Below, one piece after another: positions 35,622-45,591 of a stretch of DNA of 64,000 bases. This DNA comes from CBDEUK01 sp965250225. Its GTDB lineage: Bacteria > Pseudomonadota > Gammaproteobacteria > Eutrophobiales > Eutrophobiaceae. The position numbers were made by a program, and so were the translations under genes. The stretch covers positions 1 to 64,000 of the forward strand of contig CBDFNQ010000022.1 in NCBI GenBank assembly GCA_965250225.1, in the 5' to 3' direction. The first letter of the stretch is position 1; every line of letters starts with the position of its first letter. The notes under the pieces were generated by a model. The model was not told the origin of the DNA. It made no database searches and saw only the letters and a list, made by a program, of their open reading frames with translations.

Positions 35622-36512
35622 TCATAAATCACCTATCACACGAACTTCAGTGATTAATTCAACATCAAATTTTTCTTTGACTATCTGCCTTGCTTTTTCG
35701 ATCAAATTCTCAATGTCACTGGCTGTAGCATTTCCCAGATTAATAATAAAATTTGCATGTTTTGTTGAGATGCAGGCTCCACCTATGGTTTCTCCTTTCA
35801 GGCCGCTGGCCTCGATCAAGCGGGCTGCATGATCCTCTGGTGGATTACGAAAAACGGATCCACAACTGGACAAACCCATAGGTTGTGATTCACTACGTTT
35901 TGCCAATAAAATTTTAATGGTTTGAAGTGCGAGTCCGTCTTTGTCTTCAGATAATTGTAAATTTGCTGATAAAAACCATTCTTCGTTTTTCTGTTTTACT
36001 GAACGGTATGAAATTTCAAAATCATCAATACTACGTTGATGTATTTCACCGTTACGGTTAATGGTTTCTACACTATTAACAATGTTCCAGGTTTCGCCAC
36101 CAAAAGCACCCGCATTCATTGCCAACGCCCCACCAATCGTACCAGGAATGCCAGCAAAGAATTCTGCACCCATCATTCCTTGTTGTGCGCTATAACGTGC
36201 AACTTTCGGACAGGCAACACCTGCACCTGTATATAATGAAAATTCTTCATTGACACGAATATCACCCGGCAACTTCACAGTTGAAATAACGGTGCCATCA
36301 AAACCGCCATCTCGGATCAATAGGTTGCTACCCAGTCCAAGCCACAACAATGACTCATTACTATCAAGCTGTTGAAGAAAGTGACAGAGATCATCAACAT
36401 CTTCAGGCACAAAAAATTGCCGGGCTATACCACCTGCACGCCATGAAGTATGCCTGGACATAGCTTCATTTTGTTTTATATCGCCTTTCAATGTTGTTAC
36501 AGTCTCACTCAT
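35622..36512 (-). CDS. murB: UDP-N-acetylenolpyruvoylglucosamine reductase
   Basis: About 296 residues from the chosen ATG (MSETVTTLK); longer in-frame starts reach 36569 next to the murC stop. FAD-binding segments are MSRHTSWRAGGIA, LWLGLGSNLLIRDGGF, AGIPGTIGGALAMNAGAFGGE, and the catalytic Ser in SCGSVFRNP. It reduces UDP-GlcNAc-enolpyruvate to UDP-MurNAc with NADPH. It is the type II form, lacking the extra fold of the E. coli enzyme. Located in dcw between murC and ddl. Confidence 0.92.
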   Translation of the reverse strand: MSETVTTLKGDIKQNEAMSRHTSWRAGGIARQFFVPEDVDDLCHFLQQLDSNESLLWLGLGSNLLIRDGGFDGTVISTVKLPGDIRVNEEFSLYTGAGVACPKVARYSAQQGMMGAEFFAGIPGTIGGALAMNAGAFGGETWNIVNSVETINRNGEIHQRSIDDFEISYRSVKQKNEEWFLSANLQLSEDKDGLALQTIKILLAKRSESQPMGLSSCGSVFRNPPEDHAARLIEASGLKGETIGGACISTKHANFIINLGNATASDIENLIEKARQIVKEKFDVELITEVRVIGDL

Positions 36513-36571
36513 ACTTTCTTCATCACAACTGTTGTCAATCTTTCTATCTTCAAACATTCCTTCTTTCAACC

Positions 36572-37993
36572 TCAGCAGACAGTCCCAGACATGCCTGAGC
36601 GTAGTTCATTTACTAATTGGCCCACATTCCCTGCACCAAGTACCAACAGAATATCGTCATCATTCGCAATGCTCGGCAAAAGATCTTTAATCTCATCGAT
36701 ATCTTCAATAAACATTGGATCGACATGACCACGCAATCTGATCGCACGACACAGTGATCGACTGTCAGCACCGGGGATTGGGTCTTCACCTGCGGAATAC
36801 ACTTCTAACATTAACAAAGCATCGAGTTCAGATAACACATGAACGAAATCTTCAAAAAGATCTCGCGTACGCGTGAAACGATGAGGTTGAAATACAACAT
36901 TAATATTTTTGCCTGGCCAGCCTTTACGAATAGCCTTGATTGTGGCAGCTATTTCTCTTGGGTGATGGGCATAGTCATCAATCAATAATACTGTTTTATT
37001 TGAAACAATAATTTCACCAACAACCTCACAACGTCGACTAATCCCCTGGAAATTTGATAATGCTGTTTGTATTGCCTTATCATTTATTCCAAGTTCATGT
37101 GCAACACTAACTGCTGCAAGCGCATTAAGTACATTATGCTCTCCAGGCATATTCAACTCTATTTCCATCACTTGATCAGAATCTACTGTTGTAACGGTGA
37201 ACACAGTACGGTGTTCTTCCTGTTTTATAATATGACCACAAACATCAGCATCACAATCAAGACCATAGGTAATAAATGGTTTTGTAATAGAGGGTAATAT
37301 TTCTTTAACACCGGTGTCATTCAAGCAAACAATCGCCAAACCATAAAATGGTAAGCGGTGCAAAAACTCAATAAAATTATCTTTTAAACAACGAAAATCA
37401 CCGTTATACGTCTCCAAGTGATCAGAATCCACGTTAGTCAGCACGGCTATGATCGGTTGCAAGTGTAGAAATGATGCATCGCTTTCATCTGCTTCTGCTA
37501 CCAAATATTTCCCACCACCGAGTTGTGCATTTCTTCCTGAACTTGTTAGCAAACCACCGATAACATAAGTGGGATCACAACCACCTTCTGCTAAGACACT
37601 TGCTACCAAACTGGTTGTTGTCGTCTTGCCATGCGTTCCAGCAATGGCAATACCCACTCTAAAACGCATTAACTCAGCCAACATTTCAGCACGAGGAATA
37701 GTTGGAATACGATGCTGACGAGCAGCTTCCAGTTCTGAATTTTCTGATTTAATTGCACTGGAATAAACAACCACATCACTACCATTAATATGTTCTGCTT
37801 TATGACCTATTTGAATATCTATACCCAATGACTTTAAGTAAGTGGCATTCGAATTCATATTCATGTCAGAACCTGATACTGTATAGCCAAGATTATTCAT
37901 CACCTCGGCAATACCACTCATGCCTGCTCCACCAACACCTACAAAATGGATATGCTGAACCCGACGCATCAGTTCATGGCTTAACTCAGACAT
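36572..37993 (-). CDS. murC: UDP-N-acetylmuramate--L-alanine ligase
   Basis: 473 residues from ATG 37993, which has GGAGG upstream and overlaps murG by 8 bases; an earlier in-frame start is not needed. Rossmann motif HFVGVGGAGMSGIAEV, the ATP-binding P-loop AGTHGKTTTTSLVA, and YAHHPREIAATIKA in the C-terminal domain are present. It adds L-Ala to UDP-MurNAc as the first stem residue. Third-last Mur gene of the cluster. Confidence 0.94.
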   Translation of the reverse strand: MSELSHELMRRVQHIHFVGVGGAGMSGIAEVMNNLGYTVSGSDMNMNSNATYLKSLGIDIQIGHKAEHINGSDVVVYSSAIKSENSELEAARQHRIPTIPRAEMLAELMRFRVGIAIAGTHGKTTTTSLVASVLAEGGCDPTYVIGGLLTSSGRNAQLGGGKYLVAEADESDASFLHLQPIIAVLTNVDSDHLETYNGDFRCLKDNFIEFLHRLPFYGLAIVCLNDTGVKEILPSITKPFITYGLDCDADVCGHIIKQEEHRTVFTVTTVDSDQVMEIELNMPGEHNVLNALAAVSVAHELGINDKAIQTALSNFQGISRRCEVVGEIIVSNKTVLLIDDYAHHPREIAATIKAIRKGWPGKNINVVFQPHRFTRTRDLFEDFVHVLSELDALLMLEVYSAGEDPIPGADSRSLCRAIRLRGHVDPMFIEDIDEIKDLLPSIANDDDILLVLGAGNVGQLVNELRSGMSGTVC

Positions 37994-39068
37994 GAGCCAC
38001 CTCCATGCATAACTCTGCAACATTTTGTGTTGCCTGTGACTGACCCAACTTACGTGCAGATTCTGCCATTTCAATCAAGGTTTTTCTGGAACTACACAGT
38101 TTAGAAATAACAGCAGATAATTTGTCTGTTGTTAACTCAGGTTCTGGAATTAATATTGCACTGGCATTGTCGCTCAAGAATCGTGCATTTGCGCTTTGGT
38201 GATCATCTACGGCATACGGGTACGGAATTAATATTGATGCAACACCAACAATTGCTAACTCCGCAATCGTCATTGCACCTGAACGACATATTACAATATC
38301 AGCCCAGGCATATGCTTCAGCCATATCTTCAATATAAGGAACAACATCGACACTAAAATTTACATCAGTATAATATTGTCTGGCTTCAATAATATTTCCT
38401 GGACCACTTTGATGACGAACATTGAAATCAATTTTGTCACACAATCCTTTTAACGCTTCTGGTACTATCTCGTTGAGTTTTTTAGCTCCGAGACTACCGC
38501 CTATTACCAAGACGTTAAATTCATTTGTTCTGCTTTCAAACCGTTCTGCTGGTGAAATAATATTTAGAATAGTATTACGCACCGGATTACCTGTGTGATA
38601 CAACCTGGTTGAATTATCGAATGTGTTTGGAAACGCCTGCATAATCACTGTTGCTATACGAGATAACAGCTTATTGGTTAAACCCGCAATGGCATTTTGT
38701 TCATGTATACAGACTGGAATACGTAACAAGAATGCTGCTAATCCCCCTGGACCACTAGCAAACCCTCCCATACCTAACATAACCCCAGGGTTATGTTTCA
38801 TTAAAATACCAAGAGCCTGAAATAAGGCACACAGCATAACGAACGGAGCAATTAATTTTTTTAATAATCTCTTACCACGAACACCCGTGACATCAATAGT
38901 TAATAGTGTATAACCATTTTCAGGTACCACTCGCGCTTCAAGTCCCTTTCTTGTTCCCAACCACAAAACCGGTAAACCTTTGTCTTTCAGATAATCAGCA
39001 ACGGCCAGAGCAGGATAAACATGCCCCCCTGTTCCGCCAGCCATGATCATGATAGGTCTAGGCGACAT
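37986..39068 (-). CDS. murG: Lipid II synthase: UDP-GlcNAc transferase MurG
   Basis: 360 residues, GT-B fold glycosyltransferase (family GT28). GGTGGHVYPALAVAD at the N terminus, IHEQNAIAGLTNKLL, VIGGSLGAKKLNE, and the donor site CRSGAMTIAELAIVGV with PYPYAVDDHQSANARFL are present. It transfers GlcNAc to lipid I on the cytoplasmic face of the inner membrane. It overlaps both ftsW and murC. Confidence 0.95.
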   Translation of the reverse strand: MSPRPIMIMAGGTGGHVYPALAVADYLKDKGLPVLWLGTRKGLEARVVPENGYTLLTIDVTGVRGKRLLKKLIAPFVMLCALFQALGILMKHNPGVMLGMGGFASGPGGLAAFLLRIPVCIHEQNAIAGLTNKLLSRIATVIMQAFPNTFDNSTRLYHTGNPVRNTILNIISPAERFESRTNEFNVLVIGGSLGAKKLNEIVPEALKGLCDKIDFNVRHQSGPGNIIEARQYYTDVNFSVDVVPYIEDMAEAYAWADIVICRSGAMTIAELAIVGVASILIPYPYAVDDHQSANARFLSDNASAILIPEPELTTDKLSAVISKLCSSRKTLIEMAESARKLGQSQATQNVAELCMEVAHV

Positions 39069-40257
39069 AATGTGTCACCGGCTGGGGAACTTGTTTATTT
39101 TCGTGTTCACGGTTTTCGTACTCAACACGTAATAATATTGCTAACAGCACACAATTAACGATGACACTGTTACTGCCGTAACTTATTAGAGGTAAAGTCA
39201 AACCTTTGGTTGGTAACAAGCCCATATTCACACCAATATTTATGAATGCCTGTATCCCGATGATCAAACCAATACCAAATGCAAAATACGCTGAAAAGAA
39301 ACGACCATTAATTTGCGCAGTTTGTGCGATGATAAACGCTCTTAATACAAGAAAACTATATAAAAGAATAATGATAACAACACCGAACAGTCCCAATTCT
39401 TCTGCAAACACGGCGAATATAAAATCAGTGTGAGCCTCTGGCAAATAAAATAATTTTTGTATGCTGCCGCCTAAACCAACGCCAAACCAGTCACCTCTAC
39501 CAAAAGCAATCAATGCTTGTGTCAATTGAAAGCCGCTATCGAATGGGTCTTGCCAGGGGTCAAGAAAACTCGTCAACCGTTGTAACCTATACGGTGAAAT
39601 CATAGCAAGCGTTCCCAAAGTAGCAAAAGCCACCAGACCCCAGGAAAAAAATCGTTTAACCGGAACTCCCGCTAAAAACAACATGCCTAGGGTTGTCATG
39701 AAGAGCACCACACTGGCACCAAAATCCGGTTCAAGTAACAACAAGCCCGATACAATCGTTAAAATACCTATCGGAATAATAAAACCAGTAAAATTATTAC
39801 AAACCTGTTCTTTTTGTCTCACAAGATAACCCGCTATATATGCGATCACACAAATTTTTATGGGTTCTGAAGCCTGGAAAGAAAACGGCCCAATTTGAAT
39901 CCAACGCATACTGCCGTTCACTTCTTTTCCGATACCTGGAATTAAAATTATAATTAACAGGCCAATACCTAACATCAACATTGGCACACTGAAAAATTGC
40001 CAGAATTTCATAGGTAATTTTAATGTTACTAATGCCACCATCAAGCCCAGGACTACGGCGAAACCCTGGCGCCAGAAATAGTACAGAGCCTCTTTGGATT
40101 CTCCTTCTGCTATCGCCATTGAGGATGATGCGACCATGACCAAACCCAAGCCGAGTAATAATAATGTCACTGTAATTAACCAACCATCGTAACCAAAGAA
40201 CAATGTCTTTTGCCCCAGCACATTGGCCTTAATACTGGCTTGTTTACGTTTGTTCAC
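39058..40257 (-). CDS. ftsW: Septal peptidoglycan polymerase FtsW (SEDS family)
   Basis: 399 residues with about ten membrane helices. SEDS markers are LLEPDFGASVVL, RLTSFLDPWQDPFDSGFQ, GLGGSIQKLFYLPEAHTDFIFA and, near the end, LPTKGLTLPLISYGSNSVI. The catalytic Asp of SEDS polymerases is in EPDFG. It works with FtsI to make septal glycan. The GTG start overlaps the murD stop. Confidence 0.95.
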   Translation of the reverse strand: MNKRKQASIKANVLGQKTLFFGYDGWLITVTLLLLGLGLVMVASSSMAIAEGESKEALYYFWRQGFAVVLGLMVALVTLKLPMKFWQFFSVPMLMLGIGLLIIILIPGIGKEVNGSMRWIQIGPFSFQASEPIKICVIAYIAGYLVRQKEQVCNNFTGFIIPIGILTIVSGLLLLEPDFGASVVLFMTTLGMLFLAGVPVKRFFSWGLVAFATLGTLAMISPYRLQRLTSFLDPWQDPFDSGFQLTQALIAFGRGDWFGVGLGGSIQKLFYLPEAHTDFIFAVFAEELGLFGVVIIILLYSFLVLRAFIIAQTAQINGRFFSAYFAFGIGLIIGIQAFINIGVNMGLLPTKGLTLPLISYGSNSVIVNCVLLAILLRVEYENREHENKQVPQPVTHYVA

Positions 40258-41645
40258 GATTGTATTGCCTTTAATTGCAATACTTCGTCAATGAAAGTGC
40301 AGCCACGTTCTTCATAATTTTTAAACATATCGAAGCTGGCACATGCTGGTGATAACAACACAACATCATCTTTTTTACATCTTTCAAATGCCATAGAGAC
40401 AGAAGCTGACAAATTATCAACAACCTTTACATCGATTGGTTTTTCTAACGCAGCTTCAATCAATTTCGCATCGCGACCAAACGCTATCACCATCTTGACT
40501 CGACCTTTTGCTGCATCTGCCAAAGGAGAAAAATCTGCATCTTTGCCCACACCACCAGCAATTAAAATTACATTATTATTCCTGGCCAGGCCTGTAATAG
40601 CCGCAACACTGGCTCCAACATTCGTTCCTTTAGAATCGTTATACCAGTCTGCACCGTTGATCCGGGCAACCCATTCACAACGATGTCTTAACCCTTTAAA
40701 TTCTTTTAGCGTTTTTAATATGACATGTTTCGGTAAATGAATCACTTCAGCCATTGCGTAAGCAGCCAATGCATTGAGTTGGTTATGCAAACCTTTTATT
40801 TTCATTTCATCAACAAACAACAAACATTCATCACCCCTCAACAAACAATCTCTGTTATCTATTTTTCCCAGGCCAAAATGATTTTCTTTCGGGGCATCGC
40901 TACCAAAGCTAATATAATTTCTGTTGAGTTGCTGATACTGCATTGTTAATTTATCATCACGATTCAAGATCATGTGACCATCACCAGCATAAACGCGCGC
41001 TTTTGTTTTGGCATAAGAATCAATATCAGGATAACGATCCATGTGATCTTCAGATATATTTAAAACCACAGCCGCCGCCGCATTCAACGAACTTAAGGTT
41101 TCCAGTTGAAAACTGGACAACTCCAGGACATAAATATCAGGCTCATTATCTTCTAGTAACTCAAGCACCGGTGTGCCTATATTTCCGCCAAGACCAATAT
41201 GCAAATTTGCTGCTCTTGCCATATCAGCAATCAAACTCACTACCGTACTTTTCCCATTTGATCCGGTTACCGCAAGAATAGGAGATGTAGCAACTCGACA
41301 AAATAATTCAACATCACCAACAACAGGTATGTTTTGTGATAGCGCTTTCTGTATCACTGGTTCCAGAGAAGAAACGCCGGGGCTGATCACTATCTCTTTT
41401 GCCGAGCAAATCAATTCCTCATCCAGTACACCCAGAGATAATTTGCAATCAGGCATTTCTTTCCTGAAGGTATCTAGTAAAGGCGGTTGTTTACGACTAT
41501 CTGTCACTGCAATTTGCAAACCCTGCTTAATTAAATAACGAGCGCAGGCCAGCCCTGTCTTACCCAAACCAACAATCACCTTGTCATATGTCTGTTGATA
41601 CTCGTTCATATTAATATTGTTTATCGCGAAATTTGCCACGTTCAT
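40254..41645 (-). CDS. murD: UDP-N-acetylmuramoyl-L-alanine--D-glutamate ligase
   Basis: 463 residues. Rossmann part VIVGLGKTGLACARYL, P-loop AVTGSNGKSTVVSLIA, LELSSFQLET and, in the C-terminal domain, WYNDSKGTNVGA and LLSPACASFDMFKNYEERG are diagnostic. It adds D-Glu to UDP-MurNAc-L-Ala. The first ATG lies 6 bases after the mraY stop; an internal ATG at 41609 would also give a MurD-like N terminus. Confidence 0.94.
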   Translation of the reverse strand: MNVANFAINNINMNEYQQTYDKVIVGLGKTGLACARYLIKQGLQIAVTDSRKQPPLLDTFRKEMPDCKLSLGVLDEELICSAKEIVISPGVSSLEPVIQKALSQNIPVVGDVELFCRVATSPILAVTGSNGKSTVVSLIADMARAANLHIGLGGNIGTPVLELLEDNEPDIYVLELSSFQLETLSSLNAAAAVVLNISEDHMDRYPDIDSYAKTKARVYAGDGHMILNRDDKLTMQYQQLNRNYISFGSDAPKENHFGLGKIDNRDCLLRGDECLLFVDEMKIKGLHNQLNALAAYAMAEVIHLPKHVILKTLKEFKGLRHRCEWVARINGADWYNDSKGTNVGASVAAITGLARNNNVILIAGGVGKDADFSPLADAAKGRVKMVIAFGRDAKLIEAALEKPIDVKVVDNLSASVSMAFERCKKDDVVLLSPACASFDMFKNYEERGCTFIDEVLQLKAIQS

Positions 41646-41651
41646 TTCTCA

Positions 41652-42734
41652 CTAACGGATCTTAAGACTGGCCAAACCAATCAACACCAGAATAACGGTA
41701 ATGATCCAGAAACGAACAATCACTCTGGGTTCTGGCCAGCCCTTTAATTCATAGTGATGATGTAAAGGTGCCATATGAAAAATTCGTCGGCCGATTAATT
41801 TATAAGAACCAACTTGTAGAATGACGGAGATTGTCTCAATCACAAACACACCGCCCATGATCAATAAAACCAGTTCTTCTCGAACTACAACAGCGACTAT
41901 GCCAAGCGCAGCGCCTAAGGCTAAAGCGCCGATGTCACCCATAAATACCATTGCTGGATAGGTATTGAACCAAAGGAAACCAAGGCCAGCACCTACGATA
42001 GCCCCACAAAACACAGCCACTTCACCAATGCCCGCAATGTACGGAATGCCCAGGTAATCCGCGAAGTACACATGTCCTGTGACATAGGCAAAGATAGCCA
42101 GCGCTCCAGCAACCATCACGGTTGGTAAGATGGCAAGACCATCAAGCCCATCGGTCAAATTCACCGCGTTACTAGTGCCTACAATGACAAAATAACTTAA
42201 GACAACATAGAACCAACCCATGTCGACAACGATTCCTTTAACAAAGGGGATAATAAGTTGTGTTTCCGCAGGGGAACTCGCGCTGTTGTATAAATAAACC
42301 GCTGCCACTATGGCAATAACCGATTGCCAGAAATATTTATATTTGGCAGGTAAACCGCGAGGATTTTGTTGTACTACCTTGCGATAGTCATCAACCCAAC
42401 CGACAACACCATAAAACAAAGTCACCAATATCACGACCCAGACAAAACGATTGTGTAAATCAGACCAACACAGTGTACTGATCATGATGGAGATCAGAAT
42501 TAGTAAACCACCCATTGTCGGTGTGCCTGCTTTTTTCAAATGCGTTTCTGGACCATCATCACGAATACTTTGTTCAATTTGTTGTGCGGATAAACGTCTG
42601 ATTAAACCTGGGCCGATCACAAAGGCAATAAACAAAGAAGTCAGCGCACCCAAAATAGTTCTCAGAGTAATATATTGAAAAACACTAAAGCCACTGTGAA
42701 AATTCGACAAGTAATCAGCCAACCAGATCAACAT
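41652..42734 (-). CDS. mraY: Phospho-N-acetylmuramoyl-pentapeptide transferase
   Basis: 360 residues, ten-helix polyprenyl-phosphate transferase. KAGTPTMGGLLI, the aspartates in WVDDYRKV and VNLTDGLDGLA, FMGDIGALALGAALG and the histidine cluster MAPLHHHYELKGWPE are all present. It moves phospho-MurNAc-pentapeptide onto undecaprenyl phosphate to form lipid I. It overlaps murF by 7 bases. Confidence 0.96.
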   Translation of the reverse strand: MLIWLADYLSNFHSGFSVFQYITLRTILGALTSLFIAFVIGPGLIRRLSAQQIEQSIRDDGPETHLKKAGTPTMGGLLILISIMISTLCWSDLHNRFVWVVILVTLFYGVVGWVDDYRKVVQQNPRGLPAKYKYFWQSVIAIVAAVYLYNSASSPAETQLIIPFVKGIVVDMGWFYVVLSYFVIVGTSNAVNLTDGLDGLAILPTVMVAGALAIFAYVTGHVYFADYLGIPYIAGIGEVAVFCGAIVGAGLGFLWFNTYPAMVFMGDIGALALGAALGIVAVVVREELVLLIMGGVFVIETISVILQVGSYKLIGRRIFHMAPLHHHYELKGWPEPRVIVRFWIITVILVLIGLASLKIR

Positions 42735-44092
42735 GATTCACACCCCTGATCCAACAAAGCTTCAACAATCTTCTCCATTTGCATGGCACGCGATCCTTTG
42801 ACCAGCACGATGGTTTCTTTTGATGTCCTTGATTTTACACTGGTGATTAATTTATCTTTCTCGGAAAAATGCTCACCACCTGCTCCAAAACCATTTACTA
42901 CTTCTTCAGCCATAGCACCCAAAGTGTATAATTTCCTGACACCTTGTTGTCTGGCATATTCACCTGCTTGATAATGAATACGAGCTGAGTCTGCACCAAG
43001 CTCACCCATTTCACCCAAAATCAGGCAGGTATCTTTTCCACGTGAGACTAAAAACTGAATCGCCGCATTTAACGATGCCGGGTTTGCGTTATAGGTATCA
43101 TCAATAATCGTCGAACCACTCCCGCCTGTTTTGACTTGCAAACGCCCTTTCACGCCTTGAAAAGATTCAAGTCCATCACGGATTGTCTCAAGATCGATAT
43201 TCAGTGCCAAAGCACAACTGGTTGCAGCCAGTGCATTCATTACGTTATGTTGACCAACAACATTTAGATGAATTTCGATTACCCCTTGCTTACAAACTAA
43301 TTGAAATTCACAGGCATGAGTATCTAACTTTGATACTATCTTGCATGCATAGATATCCGCTGGATTTTGAATAGCGAATAAGATCTGTTTTTGACTATGA
43401 GTCATGTCTTTCCAGTACTCTGCATATTCATCATCCGCATTTATAACAGCAATTCCTTTTTCACTTAACCCGTCATATATTTCTGATTTAGCTTTTGCAA
43501 CACCTTCTATACTGCCAAAACCTTCAAGATGTGCCGGAGCGCATTGTGTGATCACAGCAACATCAGGCTGAACCAGATCAGTTAATAGTCTGATTTCGCC
43601 AGGATGGTTTGCACCCATTTCGATAACCGCATAATGATGCTCTTTATCAAGGCCAAATAAAGTTAGTGGTACGCCGATGTCATTATTCAGATTACCGGGC
43701 GTTGATAAGACATTTGTCTTTTGCATAAGAATCGAGGTCAGCATTTCCTTAACCGTTGTCTTGCCATTGCTGCCAGTAATCGCAACCACCGGAATGCCGA
43801 ATTTTTCACGCCATGATTTCGCTAATTGCCCCATGGCTTTCTTCGTATCGCTAACGACTATCGATGGCAAAGTAGTTTTTATATTCTGTTCCAGCATCAC
43901 TGCAGCTGCGCCTGTTTGTTCTGCAGTTGAAATAAAATTATGTCCATCGAACCGTTCGCCTTTTAATGCAATAAATAATTCACCGGCTTTTAATGTGCGT
44001 GTATCGGTTGAACATCCGTTAAACAAAACATTTTCACCATGAATTGGGGCTTTCAGGGCTTCGGCAGCTTGCGTTAGCATCATTTGAATCAC
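42728..44092 (-). CDS. murF: UDP-MurNAc-tripeptide--D-Ala-D-Ala ligase
   Basis: 454 residues. The N-terminal uridine-binding domain has CSTDTRTLKAGELFIALKG. P-loop AITGSNGKTTVKEML, AVIEMGANHPGEI, DDTYNANPASL and ILGEMGELG follow. It adds the D-Ala-D-Ala made by Ddl to complete the pentapeptide. The GTG start overlaps the murE stop (GTGA). Confidence 0.94.
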   Translation of the reverse strand: MIQMMLTQAAEALKAPIHGENVLFNGCSTDTRTLKAGELFIALKGERFDGHNFISTAEQTGAAAVMLEQNIKTTLPSIVVSDTKKAMGQLAKSWREKFGIPVVAITGSNGKTTVKEMLTSILMQKTNVLSTPGNLNNDIGVPLTLFGLDKEHHYAVIEMGANHPGEIRLLTDLVQPDVAVITQCAPAHLEGFGSIEGVAKAKSEIYDGLSEKGIAVINADDEYAEYWKDMTHSQKQILFAIQNPADIYACKIVSKLDTHACEFQLVCKQGVIEIHLNVVGQHNVMNALAATSCALALNIDLETIRDGLESFQGVKGRLQVKTGGSGSTIIDDTYNANPASLNAAIQFLVSRGKDTCLILGEMGELGADSARIHYQAGEYARQQGVRKLYTLGAMAEEVVNGFGAGGEHFSEKDKLITSVKSRTSKETIVLVKGSRAMQMEKIVEALLDQGCESC

Positions 44093-45591
44093 TCCCCAAG
44101 TCCCAGAAAATGTTTAACCCATTCTCTATCATCAAAGGAAATTTTTTGATCCGCTAACTGTTGATAGTTTTCATGGCCTTTACCAGCGATTAAAACAATA
44201 TCCTCTGAACTGGTTGTTTCGATTGCTAACTGGATAGCCTTTGCACGATCCAGTTCAACATCAACAGAAGCCTGTTTTCTAATACCCGACAGGATGTCAT
44301 TGATGATCAATTCGGGATCTTCTGTGCGCGGATTATCATTCGTAAGGATAATATGATCTGCATATTGCCCAACGACTTTACCCATTTGTGAGCGTTTACC
44401 TTGATCACGATCACCACCACAACCAAATACACAAATCAGTCTACCGCGACAACCCTTCACTAATGTCTGCAAGACCTTTTCTATGGCATCGGGAGTATGG
44501 GCGTAATCAACAACAACATTAGCTTTACTAGTTGCACTAAAGTGTTCCATCCGTCCTGGGACGCTTTCAAGACTCGTAACACGCTGCACCACTTGATCCA
44601 GACTTAAACCTGTTAAACATAAGGCAGTAATACTGGCTAATAAATTGTAGACATTAAATTCCCCCATCAAGCGGGTTTTAAAATTAGTATCGCCCCATGG
44701 GCTTGAAATATTTAATTCAAGCGAACTATCTTTTGTATGTATGATCTTTGCAAATACAAGCCTGTCATCTGGAAAACCATGATCGGGATTTAATGTGTAG
44801 ATATATACATTTTCTAAACCCGAATCAATCAGCAGCCGACCAAGCGTGTCATCTGCATTAATGATTTGATACTGTGATTGATGATCAGTAAACAAGCGTT
44901 TTTTAGCGACCGCATAATCTTCCATTGAATGATGATAATCAAGATGATCTCGACTAATATTGGTGAAGATTACTGATTGGAAATTAACCCCATTAACCCT
45001 ATGTTGCTCAAGGGCATGTGAGGACACTTCCATTACTACAGTCCTTGCACCATCATCTCTAAACGTTGCTAATGATTCATGAACCTGGATTGCATCTGGA
45101 GTGGTATTAACACCTTCTTCTAAATTATCAATATAGCCTTTACCCAAAGTGCCAATAAAACCAACCGGAGTTTTTTCACTGTGTAATGATTGTGCAAAAA
45201 ACCAGGCAGTAGATGTTTTACCATTGGTGCCTGTAATTCCTATGACATTGATTTCTTCAGAAGGGCAATGATAAAAACGATGGGCAATTTCCCCAATCTT
45301 TGCAGAAAGTGCATCAATTGAAATTAATGGCACTTTTAATTTCGGTAATTGCAGTGTGTAATTTGCTTCAATAACGATGGCCGCTGCACCGGCTTCGATC
45401 GCAGCCGGAATAAAATTCGCACCATGCTGTTGGGTTCCTGAAAGCGCAATAAAGAGATCACCTTTTTTCACTTTACGACTATCCAGTGATAAACCACTTA
45501 GTTGAATCTCTAACGGTATTGCTTGTGTGGTTAAATCTGATAACAGAGTGTCTAGAGTGATCACGGTGTGTGTGTTTTCAGCGGCCATCAT
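44089..45591 (-). CDS. murE: UDP-MurNAc-L-Ala-D-Glu--meso-diaminopimelate ligase
   Basis: 500 residues. SLDSRKVKKGDLFIALSG at the N terminus, P-loop GITGTNGKTSTAWFFAQ, TTPDAIQVHE, MEVSSHALEQHRV, and DYAHTPDAIEKVL are present. The motif TNDNPRTEDP is the DNPR signature of meso-diaminopimelate selectivity, so the wall is of the Gram-negative A1gamma type. Overlaps ftsI by one base and murF by four. Confidence 0.95.
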   Translation of the reverse strand: MMAAENTHTVITLDTLLSDLTTQAIPLEIQLSGLSLDSRKVKKGDLFIALSGTQQHGANFIPAAIEAGAAAIVIEANYTLQLPKLKVPLISIDALSAKIGEIAHRFYHCPSEEINVIGITGTNGKTSTAWFFAQSLHSEKTPVGFIGTLGKGYIDNLEEGVNTTPDAIQVHESLATFRDDGARTVVMEVSSHALEQHRVNGVNFQSVIFTNISRDHLDYHHSMEDYAVAKKRLFTDHQSQYQIINADDTLGRLLIDSGLENVYIYTLNPDHGFPDDRLVFAKIIHTKDSSLELNISSPWGDTNFKTRLMGEFNVYNLLASITALCLTGLSLDQVVQRVTSLESVPGRMEHFSATSKANVVVDYAHTPDAIEKVLQTLVKGCRGRLICVFGCGGDRDQGKRSQMGKVVGQYADHIILTNDNPRTEDPELIINDILSGIRKQASVDVELDRAKAIQLAIETTSSEDIVLIAGKGHENYQQLADQKISFDDREWVKHFLGLGE